From positions 20,559,501 through 20,623,500 of the forward strand of contig OX365944.1 of the NCBI GenBank assembly GCA_947247005.1: a stretch of DNA of 64,000 nt. Reading direction: 5' to 3'. A program made the position numbers and the translations under genes. The notes under the pieces are model-generated. The model did not search any database. It was not told the DNA's origin and saw only the letters and a program-made list of their open reading frames with translations. Of this stretch, positions 34,242 to 46,869 are shown piece by piece (the first letter of the stretch is position 1; each line of letters starts with the position of its first letter). The stretch is from Spisula solida (taxonomy: Eukaryota > Mollusca > Bivalvia > Venerida > Mactridae).

Positions 34242-35226
34242 TACGAGGCGTGATCCAGAATTACGTGGACTTTTGCTCTAGAAAGTTTATTATAGGTCTG
34301 ATTGTTATGAAAGTTTCACACAAGCGACTTTGATCTATTATTGACATAAAACACATGTCTGAAACCAATGATTTGCATCAACACAGTGATACGCTACCAT
34401 TGCAACACATAAATGCTTTCGCGGATCAACACAAATATTTTTCAATAACATGTGTTACGTTATTGCTGATTGGTATTGTGTTTCTTCATTTAGAAACTCA
34501 GAAATATGACACCATGTTGTCTAATATTGTATCGACAACTAAAATAAATTTCAGTTAAATTCGGTGTATTCGACATAATTATAATGAATATACGTTATGT
34601 TGAAGTTGTCATATCATAATTAACGTCAATAATGACTTCAAAAATTTAATTTACACTCGCATAACAATGTAATATATGTACAGCTAGGAATAACCCCAAC
34701 ACAGACGAAAGAAATGTTGGAGAAATCAAGTATTAAGACATATTGTATCACAGCCACTTGTTTTTAAATGGCATAAACATTTTAAAGAAGGCCTGGATGG
34801 TGTGACAGGCCATGTGGGTGCAGTCGTCGACTGGATCGGTGCTCGCGTTGATCAGACTCAACTATTCGTGACATTAGTGGAAACATATTATCTTGGCTGG
34901 TATCGGTACAGTTAGGTAAATGTTGACAGGACGATTTAATATGCATAATGGGTTAGGGAAAATAAAGAACAGTTGACTAACAGTGTTTAAAAGCATCATG
35001 AAACGATCAGGCGTGATGGCGACTTTGTACGTCACTTCTGAGCTGCCCCGCGATTCATAACCATACCCTCTTACAGACGCTGTATCTACGTTGTTTAATA
35101 TCATATCCACATCAAATTTGGTATACTTATGTAGTAAGTACCAATATTAGATTGTCCATTGTAAATATAAGTATAACGGTTTTTGAATTAGAGCAAAATC
35201 CACGTAATTCTGGATCACCCCTCGTA
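34242..35226. mobile_element. Mariner-type MITE, about 985 bp, TA flanks
   Basis: Inverted ends CGAGGCGTGATCCAGAATTA and, reversed from the right, CGAGGGGTGATCCAGAATTA, extending about 37 bp with one indel. Each is bounded by TA, the Tc1/mariner target. The ORFs inside show no transposase motif. Confidence 0.7.
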
Positions 35227-35285
35227 TTTGGTCTGAAATCTCATAATTTCATTTGAATTTCAAATTCTGAATCAGACTGATACTT

Positions 35286-35714
35286 ACACAGGGTAGCAAT
35301 ACCACGTGGCTTTTGGCTACAGTTACAAGTAGAAATTTGTAAACATTGAAACACAAATATAGCCATAAGTATTTTATTTCTTCATCGATTTCTATAAAAT
35401 ATACGCCACGCTAAGGGGAAAATAATGTACTTTCCGTGAAATATAAGATCTTTTTCAGGAGTATTACCGATTTTTCCATTACCCTGTGAAACCTACACGT
35501 TTTACGATTTCACAAGGTAATGGACAAAACGGCACAGCCGCTGAAAAAGATTTGATATTTCATGGAAAGCAAATAATTGTCTCCTTAGCGTGGTGTATAT
35601 TTCATAAAAATCGATAAAGAAATAAACTATTTATGACTATTTTATTTTCCAATGTTTACAAATTTCTTCTTGTAACTGTAGTCAAAAGTCACGTGGTATT
35701 GCTACACTGTTACA
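35286..35714. mobile_element. Large foldback element, about 205-bp arms
   Basis: The left arm (GGGTAGCAATACCACGTGGC...) is mirrored by the right arm (...CACGTGGTATTGCTAC). The similarity extends through TTTCTTCATCGATTT...ATAAAAATCGATAAAGAAA to the centre near 35500. A partial relative lies at 52113-52356. No coding content. Confidence 0.75.
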
Positions 35715-37619
35715 GTGAAGTAGCAGCGTTGAAGCATTGTTTAATACATTGCATGGGTCTTTAGGACTGACCACTGTTGTATGCGGATGTACATAACGGA
35801 CTAGTAAATGTTGCTCTTTTTAGCCGAAAAAAGCAAGAACAGTAGGACTGATAGCCAGGCTGTCTTTAAGACAGCTTTGATATTCAGCTGTTAAACAGAG
35901 TATTGTTTCTAAGTGAGAGTAACATAATTCATGGCTATAGTGAAATGCATACTGCTGATCCAAATGTATTATAGCACAAACACCACAAAGGCTGACGTTT
36001 ACTTTTGACGTTCGGACTGCCTTAAGCAACTCGCATAATGGGAAATTGTAATGAACTAATTTCGGAATACAAGTGCCTCGTTTTTATCCTTCTATCCCGG
36101 ACTTCACGCGGAGGTTAATTAACTATTTCAGACTGTTTCCATTACCTCGCGCAAACCCCTACCAAGTCCGTTTTATAGTTAAACAAAGAGAGAAGTCTGA
36201 TTGGTTTTTAATGACACGTCAAGTTGACGTTTTCTTGAATAACGTTCTCGTATAATGGTGTGGTGTTTTTTTTATTAGAAACCCAAATTGGAAACCAGCT
36301 GATTCCTTGACCTGTTAAACAGATTAGCGCGATTTCAGACCGCAACACAATTCCCTCACAATGAACTGCTGTATTACAAGCTGAGAGTGTTGCAAACGTA
36401 ATTATCAAAGTATTACCGGAGTTTTTAACTCAGATTAAAGTGTCTTGTTGAGCTTCAAAGTCTTTAACAAAGCTATGTATTGTACATCAGCAATCCCTTA
36501 GGGAAATCTTCTGCAAGGGCTAATGATTAACATTTAAATTATGCATTTACCAGAAGTCCTGCATATACATAGAAGCGACGTTACAAACTATTTTGGGTGT
36601 CTATGACGTCTGGTTTATTGACTGCTTGTTACAAAGCAAAAAAGGGTGTGTAAGTCTCGTTTACTTTCGTTTTCGATTTTCTACTTCCTGGTACATCAAC
36701 ATACTACAACAACTCTATACAATACATGTAGTATATTGCTTTGCTTTTGGAGGCACACATCGTACGGGGACTGTGCAGTCGTGCATCTTATATAAATTTC
36801 CAACGAACAATAGTAGGAGAAAAGAGTGGGACGATAGATGCAGGTAAGGTTTCAAAGTAACCGATGATAGAAGATATGATAATTTTTTCGGCTGCACGAT
36901 TGCGAATATTGCGATTCTCCAGGAGGATGACTTGTTTAAGGTTCTTGCTATACAAAGAGCAGCTGTTAATAGCTTATATTTGCATAATTTTGCTCAATTC
37001 GTCATTGTCCTCACCCATTACCGTCAGCTGTTAGACCTAATAACTACTACGAAACAAATAAATCCTCAAATTGACTTAACTATCTATTTCGGATATTGCT
37101 GAATGTTCGGACGGATCATGATGGCGCTATTATAACAATACATAATATCCAAATAGACTTTTCAGTGTAGTTGTCAGTTCAAACTGAATTTTGCTAATGC
37201 AATATTTAATTATTTTTATTGGAAAATAGCCATGACCAAATATTTTACTGTGACCTTTACCATTTCTGACTATTTAAATTGTTTCCGTTCAATAATTAAA
37301 GAACGCTTTGACCTAGGATCTTCAAACTTAACATGGAGGTCGGTCACCAACAGTAGTTGACCCCTATTGATTTTGAGGTCAGTAGGTCAAAGGTCACTGC
37401 AACCTTCGCCATTTATGACTTTTTGGCTGCCATGGGGGCATACATGTTTTACAAACATCTCTTGTAAGTTTACTATTATCTTTACTTGTCGCCAAACTGA
37501 TGCTTATTTAATGCCAACGTCTAATTACGTATTTTACGTTTACGCATATGAATTGATACATGCAATAACATGTTGCTTGAATATAAATAGAATCGAATAA
37601 ATAAACAAAAACGCTACGA
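35715..37619. other. Intergenic stretch, nothing firmly recognised
   Basis: Around 37240-37450 there is a low-copy-looking repeat with phrases such as GGTCAGTAGGTCAAAGGTCA, a pattern I recall as common in bivalve repeats. No gene is supported. Confidence 0.45.
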
Positions 37620-37620
37620 A

Positions 37621-38748
37621 AACAAGACTGCGTTCAATAAACGCTTATGCCCCCATGGAAGCCTTGCCCATAAAAAGCTAAGTCAATCCGGGGCCATAAT
37701 TCTGTAATAATGTTGGATAGTGTTACATGGCTTTGATAATGTAAGGGGCTTATGATAGTAAACAAGTATGCCAAGTTTTAAGGCAACGCCATGATGGACA
37801 TGATGTAAAACGAAACTGTCAATTTGGGTTAACCAAGAATTAGACGCTTAATAAGTCTAAGTCCAAAAGTAGGTCAATGTGACAGTCAAAATGAGTTTAG
37901 GTGATATAGGTGTGTGGAGAATGTTCAAATACAACAACCATGCAAGTATGAAATCTTTGTAGCAAGCCATATTAATGCTAGAAGAAACGGTCAATTTGGG
38001 TTAACCAAGAATTTGGCCCTCCAATAGGTATAAGTCCAAATTAGGTCAAGGTCGAAATGGCGTCAAATGATACAGGTGTGTGGAGAATGTTCAAATACAA
38101 CAACCATGCAAGTATGAAAGCTTTGTAGCAAGCCATATTAATGCTAGAAGAAACTGTCAATTTGGGTTAACCAAGAATTTGACCCTCCAATAAGTACAAG
38201 TCCAAATTAGGTCAAGGTGAAGGTCGAAATGGCGTCAAATGATACAGGTGTGTGGAGAGTGTTCATATACAACATCCATGCAAATATGGAAGCTTTGTAG
38301 CAAGCCATAATAATGCTAAAGGAAACGGTCAATTTAGGTTAACCAGGAATTTGACCCTTCAACAAGTCTAAGTCCAAAATTAAGCCAATGTGAATGTCAA
38401 AATGGGGTCACGTGATACAGGCGTGTAGAGAGTGTTCATATACAACATCCATGCAAGTATGAAAGCTTTGTAGCCAGCCATAATGATGCTAGAAGAAACG
38501 GTCAATTTGGGTTAACCAAGAATTTGGCCCTTCAATAAGTCTAAGTCCAAAATTAGGTCAAGGTGAAGGTCAAAATGAGGTTAGGTGATACAGGCATGTG
38601 GAGTGTTTATACAACATCCATGCAAGTATGGAAGCTTTGTAGCAAGCCATAATAATGCTAGAAGAAACTGTCAATTTGGGTTTACCAGGACGGACGAACG
38701 GACAGGTGAATCACTATATGCCTCCCCATCTATCGATAGGGGGGCATA
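37621..38748 (+). mobile_element. Pearl/Helitron-like non-autonomous element with about 5 internal tandem units
   Basis: 5' part: AACAAGACTGCGTTCAATAA then CGCTTATGCCCCC. The middle (about 37815-38690) is a tandem array of roughly 165-bp units containing GGTCAATTTGGGTTAACCA, AAGTCCAAATTAGGTCAAGG and GAAAGCTTTGTAGCAAGCCA. The 3' part has a short ACGG-type microsatellite and a terminal hairpin ATGCCTCCCC...GGGGGGCAT. This layout matches the bivalve pearl elements, now viewed as Helitron-like. A shorter copy lies at 52477-53112 and a 5' remnant at 50766-50927. Confidence 0.75.
37815..38690 (+). repeat. Internal tandem array of the pearl-like element, unit about 165 bp
   Basis: Five or so units, differing by scattered substitutions and small indels, each with the marker TGTGTGGAGA...TGTTCA and CATGCAAGTATGAAAGCTTT. 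Confidence 0.8.
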
Positions 38749-39444
38749 AAAAAATAAGCACAACGTCGCGCTCTACGGCGACGTCACAATTCATGACGTC
38801 ATGAAATAAACAAGACGTAAATTTCATTGATAAAAATCGCGAATTATACGCGAGAGATAAATTAAACAGCCGAAATTCTACCGTGATATACCGTTTATTA
38901 GATAACGCTACAGCTCTATACGTTTACATGGAGCAAAATACAGACAGTGTTAGAATTGTAATTATAACATGTTATGCACTATTTACATTATGTGACCCTC
39001 AAAATTGCAACCAAAATATACACAACAGATGTATGTAGATCAATTTTCTTTTTCCACCGTTAGGAGAAAAAGACAAAGCTTATAATGATACAATGACATG
39101 TTCAAATGACGTACCATGTAATCCTGATTCACTCGTTTGTGTCAATGACCAAGGCTATCATTCACAGCTGTCAGATGTACATGATATTCAAATAGACATT
39201 CGAACACAGTATTCAGAAGAAGGTAAAAATCTTCCCTATTGCAGTGTCTTGTAATTCTCTCCAGAGCAGCAACATTTGTACAACATAAGTTGTTTTGTTT
39301 ATTTACTAACGGGTGTCCCTCCAAAAAAGTTGTACTGTAAATGATCCGAGTTCTGAGAATGCATAGATCTTATACCAGAGCATAAAAGGGGAATTTGGAT
39401 TCTCTTCTCTCTTACTCTCATGGCGATGGAAAACATCACTAAAT
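38749..39444. other. Intergenic stretch, nothing recognised
   Basis: Short open frames only. No family motif or repeat boundary recognised before the left end of Element B. Confidence 0.4.
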
Positions 39445-41734
39445 TAGTCCAGTCATTCTACAGTAAAAATAGGCTTAACCTCAAACAAATTGCAAAAGAA
39501 ATTAATTTGACTGTTTTGGCATCAGAAAACATTGACAAATATCATATCAAAAGTCTAGAAAAATCTAAGATGGGGAAGTTGCCGAAAAATTAACATATCT
39601 AAGGTCACTATTGGAAACACTAAAGCTGCTTTTATGACAGTGTTTATTTTCATTTCCATGTAACCAAAGTGCACTTATCCATAAAGTACATAGTAAAGTA
39701 ATTGGAATATGAACAATAATATAAACAGATGAAAATAACGTGGCATGGATAACAAATCAAACCATTTTTGATTTAATATAGATGCTTAAAAAATAGTACA
39801 AGTGGGTGGGGTAATGGAGTGTGACAATCTCAGAAACAAGTTCCGGTGTAACCTCTAGATCAACAAGGTATACTGTCTACCGAAATGAATTGTTATATGT
39901 GAAAGTTCTGCAATCATAAATTGCAAAAATGATGGCGTTCTGTGAAATTCAAGATGGCGTCCAAGATGGCCGTCTTCAGTTAAAATAAAAATAGATACAT
40001 GAAAATAGCAGGAATATATGACATAATCCATTGAAACAAATGTCCTTAAATGATGTATGTGTATTAAAGAAACCACAAACGTCTGTTAAACAGATATTTT
40101 AGATACACTATTTATGTTAAAAATCTTCAAAAAGCAATGTCAGTCAATGTTATTTGCAGGTAAAACATACGTAAAACAGGTACAGAGGCAAATTCACCTT
40201 TCAAATCTCTTATGTCTTTGGTTATGATTTATAATGTTGATTAATACATATCTAAAATACACTTTTATGAATAAATGGTACAATATGTTCAATAAAAAAC
40301 ACCACTTTAATTGGAATACAGTGCATTATACAGTCTGACATGTAATAAGTTGTTTTATTACCCCACCCACCAATTTCACACAATGAATGTGTAATCGAGT
40401 ATTTGGGAAGTTTCACAAACTAACTTCGTCGTGCATAATGTTTATTAAATCATAAAGTAATTGGTACACATACAAAATTTGTCATTTTTATGCTGGAGAT
40501 ATTTCCGAGAAATCCAAGATGGCGTTCAATATGGACGTCGTGGTATAGGAATTAATTTGGCTATATAGATGATACAGGTATATTACTTCCAACTTTGTAT
40601 CCTAAATTAGTATCGGTTCTTGACAACCCGGCGTGTTCTGTCAAATATTTCTGTGAATCACTGGTTGTAAATAGTATCTCTACTTCATTATCCTTGGATA
40701 CAGTGCGACTTGAAACTACTTTATATGTATGTATGAATCCGAGATCAAACTAGAAAGTCAATACCGTGTCATGTATGATGTCCACCAATATTGCTAAGTG
40801 TGTGACTGTGTGGTGTTGTAAGAATGAACTGACAGGAACTGTTGGAATACATGTTCCATGAGATAAAGCAACACATACATCACACATCTGTATTTCAGAG
40901 AGTATTTGACCAAACAATTTAAAATAACTCAAACCACATATATAGACTAACGTGTTCGAAGAAATTTCGAGACAAAGGTTGATACAGTTGTACACTAAAT
41001 CGGTACACCGATCGTCCTATAGAACATTTCTTTATCCGGCATAAATCTCCTGCTTTTCAACACTACCGGATTCTATGTATTGTCAAATTGACGAAAAACA
41101 TTTTTCTAAGTGTGTAATTATGTTAAGAACAATCAGCAACATTTTATAATTTAAAATGCGCGTTTAGTATCTTGCCGAGTCGGCCAAGACTTATGGGTGC
41201 TTTTCCAGATCAGAAGATCATGTTGGACTGGTGATAAATAGCTTCCATAGCAAGTTAATTACCAGTATTCACACAATCGCACACCTATCCAGACATCATC
41301 ATTCAGTGTTTTGTCTTTTCAAAATAGAATATTGAAAGTCGAAGTGTTTTGACATACAAGTCCGGAAGTATATTTTTGTCTGTAACTCAATTACTTGATA
41401 CTTGGGTAAGTTTAATTAGGTTTAATTATAAGGAATGTTTTAATTCAAAAAGTCTTGACACACTTACACATTTCGATTGGTAAAATTTCAACCATTAATG
41501 CAAATATCGAAATGGAGATTGCGTTTGAATGTCAAATGATGTACGAACAACATGAAACCGGTTCATGTCTGAGATTGAACCAAAGTGCCAGGTCCAATCG
41601 TAGAGCTTGTCAGGAAATGTTATTATTCACATGCATATTATTTATTTATTTTTTCTAACCTTAATGTTCTCCTTAACATGTCTTGCAAACTCTGTTAAAT
41701 AAACACTGGCTGGTAATCATAGAACATATCGCAC

Positions 41735-41825
41735 ATCCATTGCATGTACAGGACTGGACTGGGTATACCCATTGCATGTACAGGACTGGGTATACCCATT
41801 GTATGTACATGACTGGGTATGTGAT
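41735..41825 (+). repeat. Short tandem repeat, CCATTGCATGTACAGGACTG unit
   Basis: Three copies of a unit of about 27-33 bp containing GCATGTACAGGACTGG and GGGTATACCCATTG, inside Element B. Confidence 0.7.
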
Positions 41826-41999
41826 CAGATCGATACGAAACATGTACTTGGTCGGTGGTCCATTTGGCTCTGTTATGGACATTGCTGTGCGTGTTGTTGC
41901 CTTTTAGGCCCAGTTTGCGAGATGATAGATGTGCTTTCCATGTTAACCAGAATTGGTTCAGGATTACAGAGCTCGATGTTACGCTTAATTTTCGCCAGC

Positions 42000-42670
42000 A
42001 TTATACTAGTATCATAAATGCAAGGCTCAATACTAGATCGCCTGTGTTTATACTTGTTGGAATACTTGACTGGAGAAGGTTCAGTTATACATTCTTACTA
42101 GTGTATGTCCATAGTGCAACACTCGACCTTAGATCTGCATTGAATGCTGCAGGAGTAGGTCCAATTAAACATAAGTTCAATGTTCGACATTAAACCTACA
42201 GGACAAGGTTCGGTTAGACTTACGTTCAATGCTTACAAGAGAAGGTCAAGAGTGCAGGAACCGATCTTAGACCAAATTGGAATATTGGATTAGGCCCATT
42301 TAGACTATACGTTCTATGCTTGCTGGAGTAGGTTCAAGTAGACCTATATTAAATGCTTGTTGTGGTTTGTCAAGAGTACCGGACTCCTAATACATACCTT
42401 AAATGCTTGCTGGAATACAAATGTAGGGCCAGTTCAGACCTACGTTCAAGACTTGCTAAAATGGGTCCATTTAAATCATCTTTCAATGTTATCTATAGTA
42501 TGTCCACAGTGCAACGATCGACCTAAGACCTGCGTTCAATGCTGGCTAGAGTTGGTCTACAGTGCAAGGCTAGATCTTAAAACTTAAGTTCAATGCATAC
42601 TTGTAAGATTAGGTCAAGTTAGACCTACGTTTTGAGTTTGTTTGAATAGGCCCAGAGTGTGTGCAGCCCT
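42000..42670 (+). repeat. Highly degenerate minisatellite inside Element B
   Basis: Recurring, diverged phrases of the type AATGCTTGCTGGAGTAGGTC, TTAGACCTACGTTCAATG and GTGCAA...CGACCTAAGACCTG. Unit boundaries cannot be fixed by eye. Confidence 0.5.
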
Positions 42671-43276
42671 AAATCTAGACCTGTTTACAAAGCTAGGTTA
42701 ACGTAAGTACGTAGCCTCTACATGTGTATAATATCACTAATTTAGTTCGTCAAAGACACAAACAATATCAATAGAAACATACACAAAATGCATTGTTACC
42801 CGTGAAGTCGATTAAGACAATGTCCAAAATGCGCATCCGTAGAGAGGAATTTTATGCATAATCTCAACGTCAAAATAACGCCGATTTATTTTCTTAAACC
42901 ATCGTAAAATATTTGACTTTTGTATATAACAAGATTATAATATTACAGTTCCTATTTTTAAATAATCAACGGTTTATGTGTACGTGTTATTTGATATTTA
43001 AATAACATATTCACGGAAATATGACGAGATTATGCCTTCATAATTACACAGTTCATCGCACGCGCTAAGTTGATATGACGTCACTATGGCGAGTTATATT
43101 TGCCATGTCGTAGTTCGAAAAAATGAACAAGTTTAAGGTTAAATTTAATCGTTTTCCCCACCTTAGATTTTTCTAGACTTTTTATATGATTATAAACCTA
43201 CATTTATCTACATGATTATCGAAAAAAATATTCTTTTGCAATTAGTTTGAGGTTAAATCGTAGAATGACTGGACTA

Positions 43277-43900
43277 AATGTGAAGAGAGTGATTGATTAA
43301 TATACGTTGATAGTTAAATGGTTCGACCTAAAATAAATTAGTGTAAACTAAAAAGTGTGCGGTAATGTACAATGTAGCACATTTAGTTTTTACACAGGTT
43401 AAATTATAATGTACATTGTGTTGTTTTAGTTCAGAAATTTAAAAAGAACACCCGATATTTAGAAAACAAACTGAAAGGAATGAAGTTGCAGAGGAATGGA
43501 ATTTCCATGTAGGATATAATAGACAATGTTAAGGTATATGTGGCCGCGACTGCGATGTTTGGGCTTAAGCGCATAATGACGTCGTTGAATAAAAACGTGA
43601 AACAAAAAAGTGGCTTTCCCCCCTGAAATCGCTGAAAATAACGATAAAACTCGTTCTATAGTACTTATCCATTTTATAATTGTTTCATTTTTGAAATATT
43701 TGATGTTTTGTGATATTGTATAACCCGGAAGTGCTACGATCGCCACCTACCGAGATTGCTTGTTTGTTTACACTGGTTACCGTATGCATGGCCGCCATCA
43801 ATTTGAAAGTTGTTACAACATGAGCCAGTGTAGCCAAAGGAGCACTATTCCCTACACGCTTTCACAAGCTTCATATTTTGATTTTATTATTGAACTACAG
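43277..43900. other. Intergenic stretch, nothing recognised
   Basis: A minus-strand open frame at 43746-43459 has no recognisable motif and no splice support. Confidence 0.4.
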
Positions 43901-43944
43901 TGCGTTGAGCGCCTTTATTTTTAGCCCTCCCATGACACAATCAT

Positions 43945-44715
43945 TATTTCTAATAGTCTGTTGGACACCAGTAGTCAATCTGAAGGTGCCTCTACGTCAG
44001 AGTCGGAATTTTAAGCTATGCATGATAGTGACGGTCCTGTACCAGTTTCCATTGAACCATGTACACATGACAACTTGGAGTAGGCCTATATATCAATTGC
44101 CAAGTTCAGGAATGACACCGTACCATCATATTACTATCAACAAGACAAGCAGCTGATGACTCTACTAGTTTAATAGTGTCAACTGGCTGGCGAGCAGTAT
44201 CCAACTATTTTTGCCAGTTTTCTTACTATTTCTAGAATATGAGTAGGTTTTGTAGAAAATAATTTATCTTTTAATAATGCTGGGCTCAAGTCCGAACTAC
44301 ATTTGTATTAAAAATTTAAATTGTGATGCCTGCATATACCACATTAAGCATATGTCATTCCTGAATTATTGCATTGTAATTAAGTCATAGGACAGCAGTT
44401 GGTGCTGAGGCACGGAGTAAAAGAACAAAAAGGTGCTGGAAATGTCATGCGTCAGAGAGCGACACAAGAATATTTCTTCCGTGGTGTGAAAATATGTTTT
44501 GTTTTGCCCAGTGTAACTAGATATACTTTACAGTCTATTGCTAATTCCTTTGACAAGGAATGTCTGAAACCTCGAGTGCATGGAAACTCGAAAAGGCAAG
44601 CCCACAATAGTCTGTCGTGGGAAGACAAGGAACGAATAAATAAAATATTTCATCCATTAATATGCAAGTATAAATGCACTACCGCTGCTTGGTTAATTGC
44701 CGAATTTTCCAAATA
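43945..44715 (+). pseudogene. Decayed transposon-derived coding fragment
   Basis: The first part reads S-S-Q-S-E-G-A-S-T-S-E-S-E-F in one frame, with stops. After 44399 the open frame contains Y-F-F-R-G-V-K-I-C, then F-D-K-E-C-L-K-P-R-V-H-G-N-S-K-R...N-S-L-S-W-E-D. That G-L-x-P-R-V-H-G-N-T-x-R pattern recurs in uncharacterised, multicopy, transposon-derived proteins of aquatic invertebrates and fish. The superfamily is not assigned. No complete gene here. Confidence 0.5.
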
Positions 44716-46095
44716 AAACCGTCCTTCTCTTGCCCTCGGATAGGGGGCTTGTCAAATGTGCATGAATTATATCAAGCGTCGGCCAATGATTTAGACCCTG
44801 AGGTCATTTCAGAGGATCTGGTCTGAACAGGATTATTCATGTTTGTTTTTTGAAATTGCAGGTACTTGTTCATGTGTATATATCATGCATGTATTTAAAT
44901 GTGTATGTTTCATTTTAGGAAGCGAGCCAAACTCCTAAAACATCACATATCAGTATTCGTGTGACTTCGCTCAGAATGTCCATGTTCGACATCACCCTCT
45001 ACAAGTGGGCCTATATTCTTCAGATCTCCAAGAAAATGCCATGTATTCGGATTATGTGCTAGTGCATCAGGTTATAAATTCATAATCATCACCACTCTAG
45101 CCACCACCACCATCATCATCATCATTACAATGTGCGTGTGTAGGTGTGTGAAGAGGCGACAAAACAGGGGTAGAACTGTAGCATTACATGCTATAGTTTT
45201 ATCTGATTGACCCACAAATTCATCTCCATCCTCCTCAGAAGTAACTATATTTTAATCTATCCCAACAACTCCAACTCATAGGAATAAGGATGTTAGAGTG
45301 AGATACAAATTTGTGAGCCAACTCATGACGTCACGTCTATTAAGAGCATTTTTATGCTTAAATTTTCATTTAACCGGTAAAACTCGGCGTTTGGCTCATA
45401 ATGTAGGTTATATTCTAAGCTTCGCTCGTTCTGCCCTTTTTAATCATTAAAATGTACTTAACATGTTCTAACTATAACATAGACGAAATCGTCGGTCAGT
45501 TCTTAATTTCTTAAATATACAATGGAAGTGACGCCATGTCGTTTTTATGACGTCATGCAAGTAAACAAGTAAGGTAAACAACATACTCTCGAAAAGGACC
45601 ACTGGCTAAACATATAATTCCGAGTTTAAATCATGTTAGAATCGAAATGAAATATTGTTTTACAATGGTTCGTTCGTGATTAATCCCTACGCACGTGAAC
45701 TCTAAACCGTGACTTATTCACCGGTATTTCACGCAAAACTGATTTATTTCCTAATTAAAAAACTCCGTAAAACGGAATTGGAGCTAAAAACTAAATCCAA
45801 CCCCATGTCTTAATAATGAATGAAAAAACCCAAGGTGATACCTTGTTCAGTGTTACGAACAGCGGCATCATTATTTATTTTCTTCTCCATTCCCCAATAG
45901 TTCTTTAATTAATTAAGTTAGATGGCTTTAAAAGAAATTCACGATGAAATGCGTTTATATGTTATGCTGCATAGCGGGTATATTTCAAGGGGGTTCTAAG
46001 TTTCGCTATATTCGCGGTCAAGTGCGGGTATAGTGGTTTGTCTGACCGAACTGCTTTCAGTCGGTAAAACGGCTAATTGAAGTTATGTTATACTG
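44716..46095. other. Intergenic stretch with CCA/CAT microsatellite
   Basis: A (CCA)n(TCA)n run lies at 45101-45126. No gene recognised. Confidence 0.45.
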
Positions 46096-46598
46096 CAGTC
46101 ATGGCGAAAGCCGTCGGACCATCGGACATGGCCGACGAGCGTCCATTTCGGGCCGACGAATCTCTGCAGTTCGTCAGTTTTCGATAGCGTTCGTCATGTC
46201 ATGGATGCAAAATCTTGAGTGGCTTGTCTATGACAAGAACCTGAACATAATGATATGCAGCATTTGTGTTCAATCATATCCTTCAAACACTGAAACAAAT
46301 TCAAATCTAAAAAATTCTAACAAATTCATAACTGGAAGTAGCAACTTCAAAATTTCCTCAATGATAGACTATGAAGAAGGGCCTTCCCATCAAAGAGCTG
46401 TTTCTGGATTAATCGCAAGATTCAGTTCTGCAGAAGATAAGAACAACTCAAAGGCTGGCCAAGCCCTGCAGTGGGGGGGGGCGCATGCCATAACCTTTTG
46501 TCAATATTTTAAGTTCTTTTTTCGGTCTGACGGATTCTGTGAACAGAGCCCGTCAGACCGACTGTCCTACTGAGTCCAAAATGCTTTCGCCATGACTG
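46096..46598 (+). pseudogene. TTF-type zinc-finger fragment between 15-bp inverted repeats
   Basis: From 46220 the frame reads W-L-V-Y-D-K-N-L-N-I-M-I-C-S-I-C, then F-I-T-G-S-S-N-F-K-I-S-S-M-I-D-Y-E and H-Q-R-A-V-S. This is a single CxxC...H TTF/BED-like finger of the type found in hAT-derived proteins such as KIAA1586-like. The element-like flanks are CAGTCATGGCGAAAG (46096) and its exact reverse complement (46584-46598). An 11-bp stem hairpin (CGGTCTGACGG) lies at 46523-46560. A short upstream ATG frame (46101) stops after 28 codons. No rest of a transposase is present. Confidence 0.5.
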
Positions 46599-46869
46599 TT
46601 TACATGCATGTGGAGTTGTTTTATTTTATTTTCAAGATTTTACTAGATACAACAAAGAAACAAAAAACCACATAGAAAACTGATTTTTGCAACCATTAGT
46701 CGAGGGAGTGTTAAAGAACCGAATGACAAAATAGAATTGGCTAAGAAGCTCAAGGAGTAAAAAGAAGCAGAATGACAACAGGACGTTCACGAACTCGTAT
46801 ATTAAAAAGTGAAACATCATTTTGGAAATTAACAGAAAAGAATAACTGAAACAACAATATTCCAAACGA

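Larger units (their letters stand above)
39445..43276. mobile_element. Element B: 3.8-kb sister of Element A
   Basis: Begins TAGTCCAGTCATTCTA and ends TAGAATGACTGGACTA, a perfect 16-bp inverted repeat, flanked by AAT on both sides (39442-39444, 43277-43279). Imperfect similarity continues about 150 bp inward (TAACCTCAAAC, CAAATTGCAAAAGAA, AAAGTCTAGAAAAATCTAAG). It shares the GTGGGTGGGGTAA motif with Element A. No transposase is recognised; it carries minisatellite-like internal sequence at 41735-42670. Confidence 0.85.

Noticed and set aside
37815..38690. CRISPR-like array
   Set aside because: Units are long, contiguous and diverged, with no constant short repeat plus unique spacers; it is the internal array of a eukaryotic pearl/Helitron-like element.
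41673..42193. Overlapping open frames on both strands
   Set aside because: They arise from tandem repeats inside Element B; both strands and several frames are open at once.
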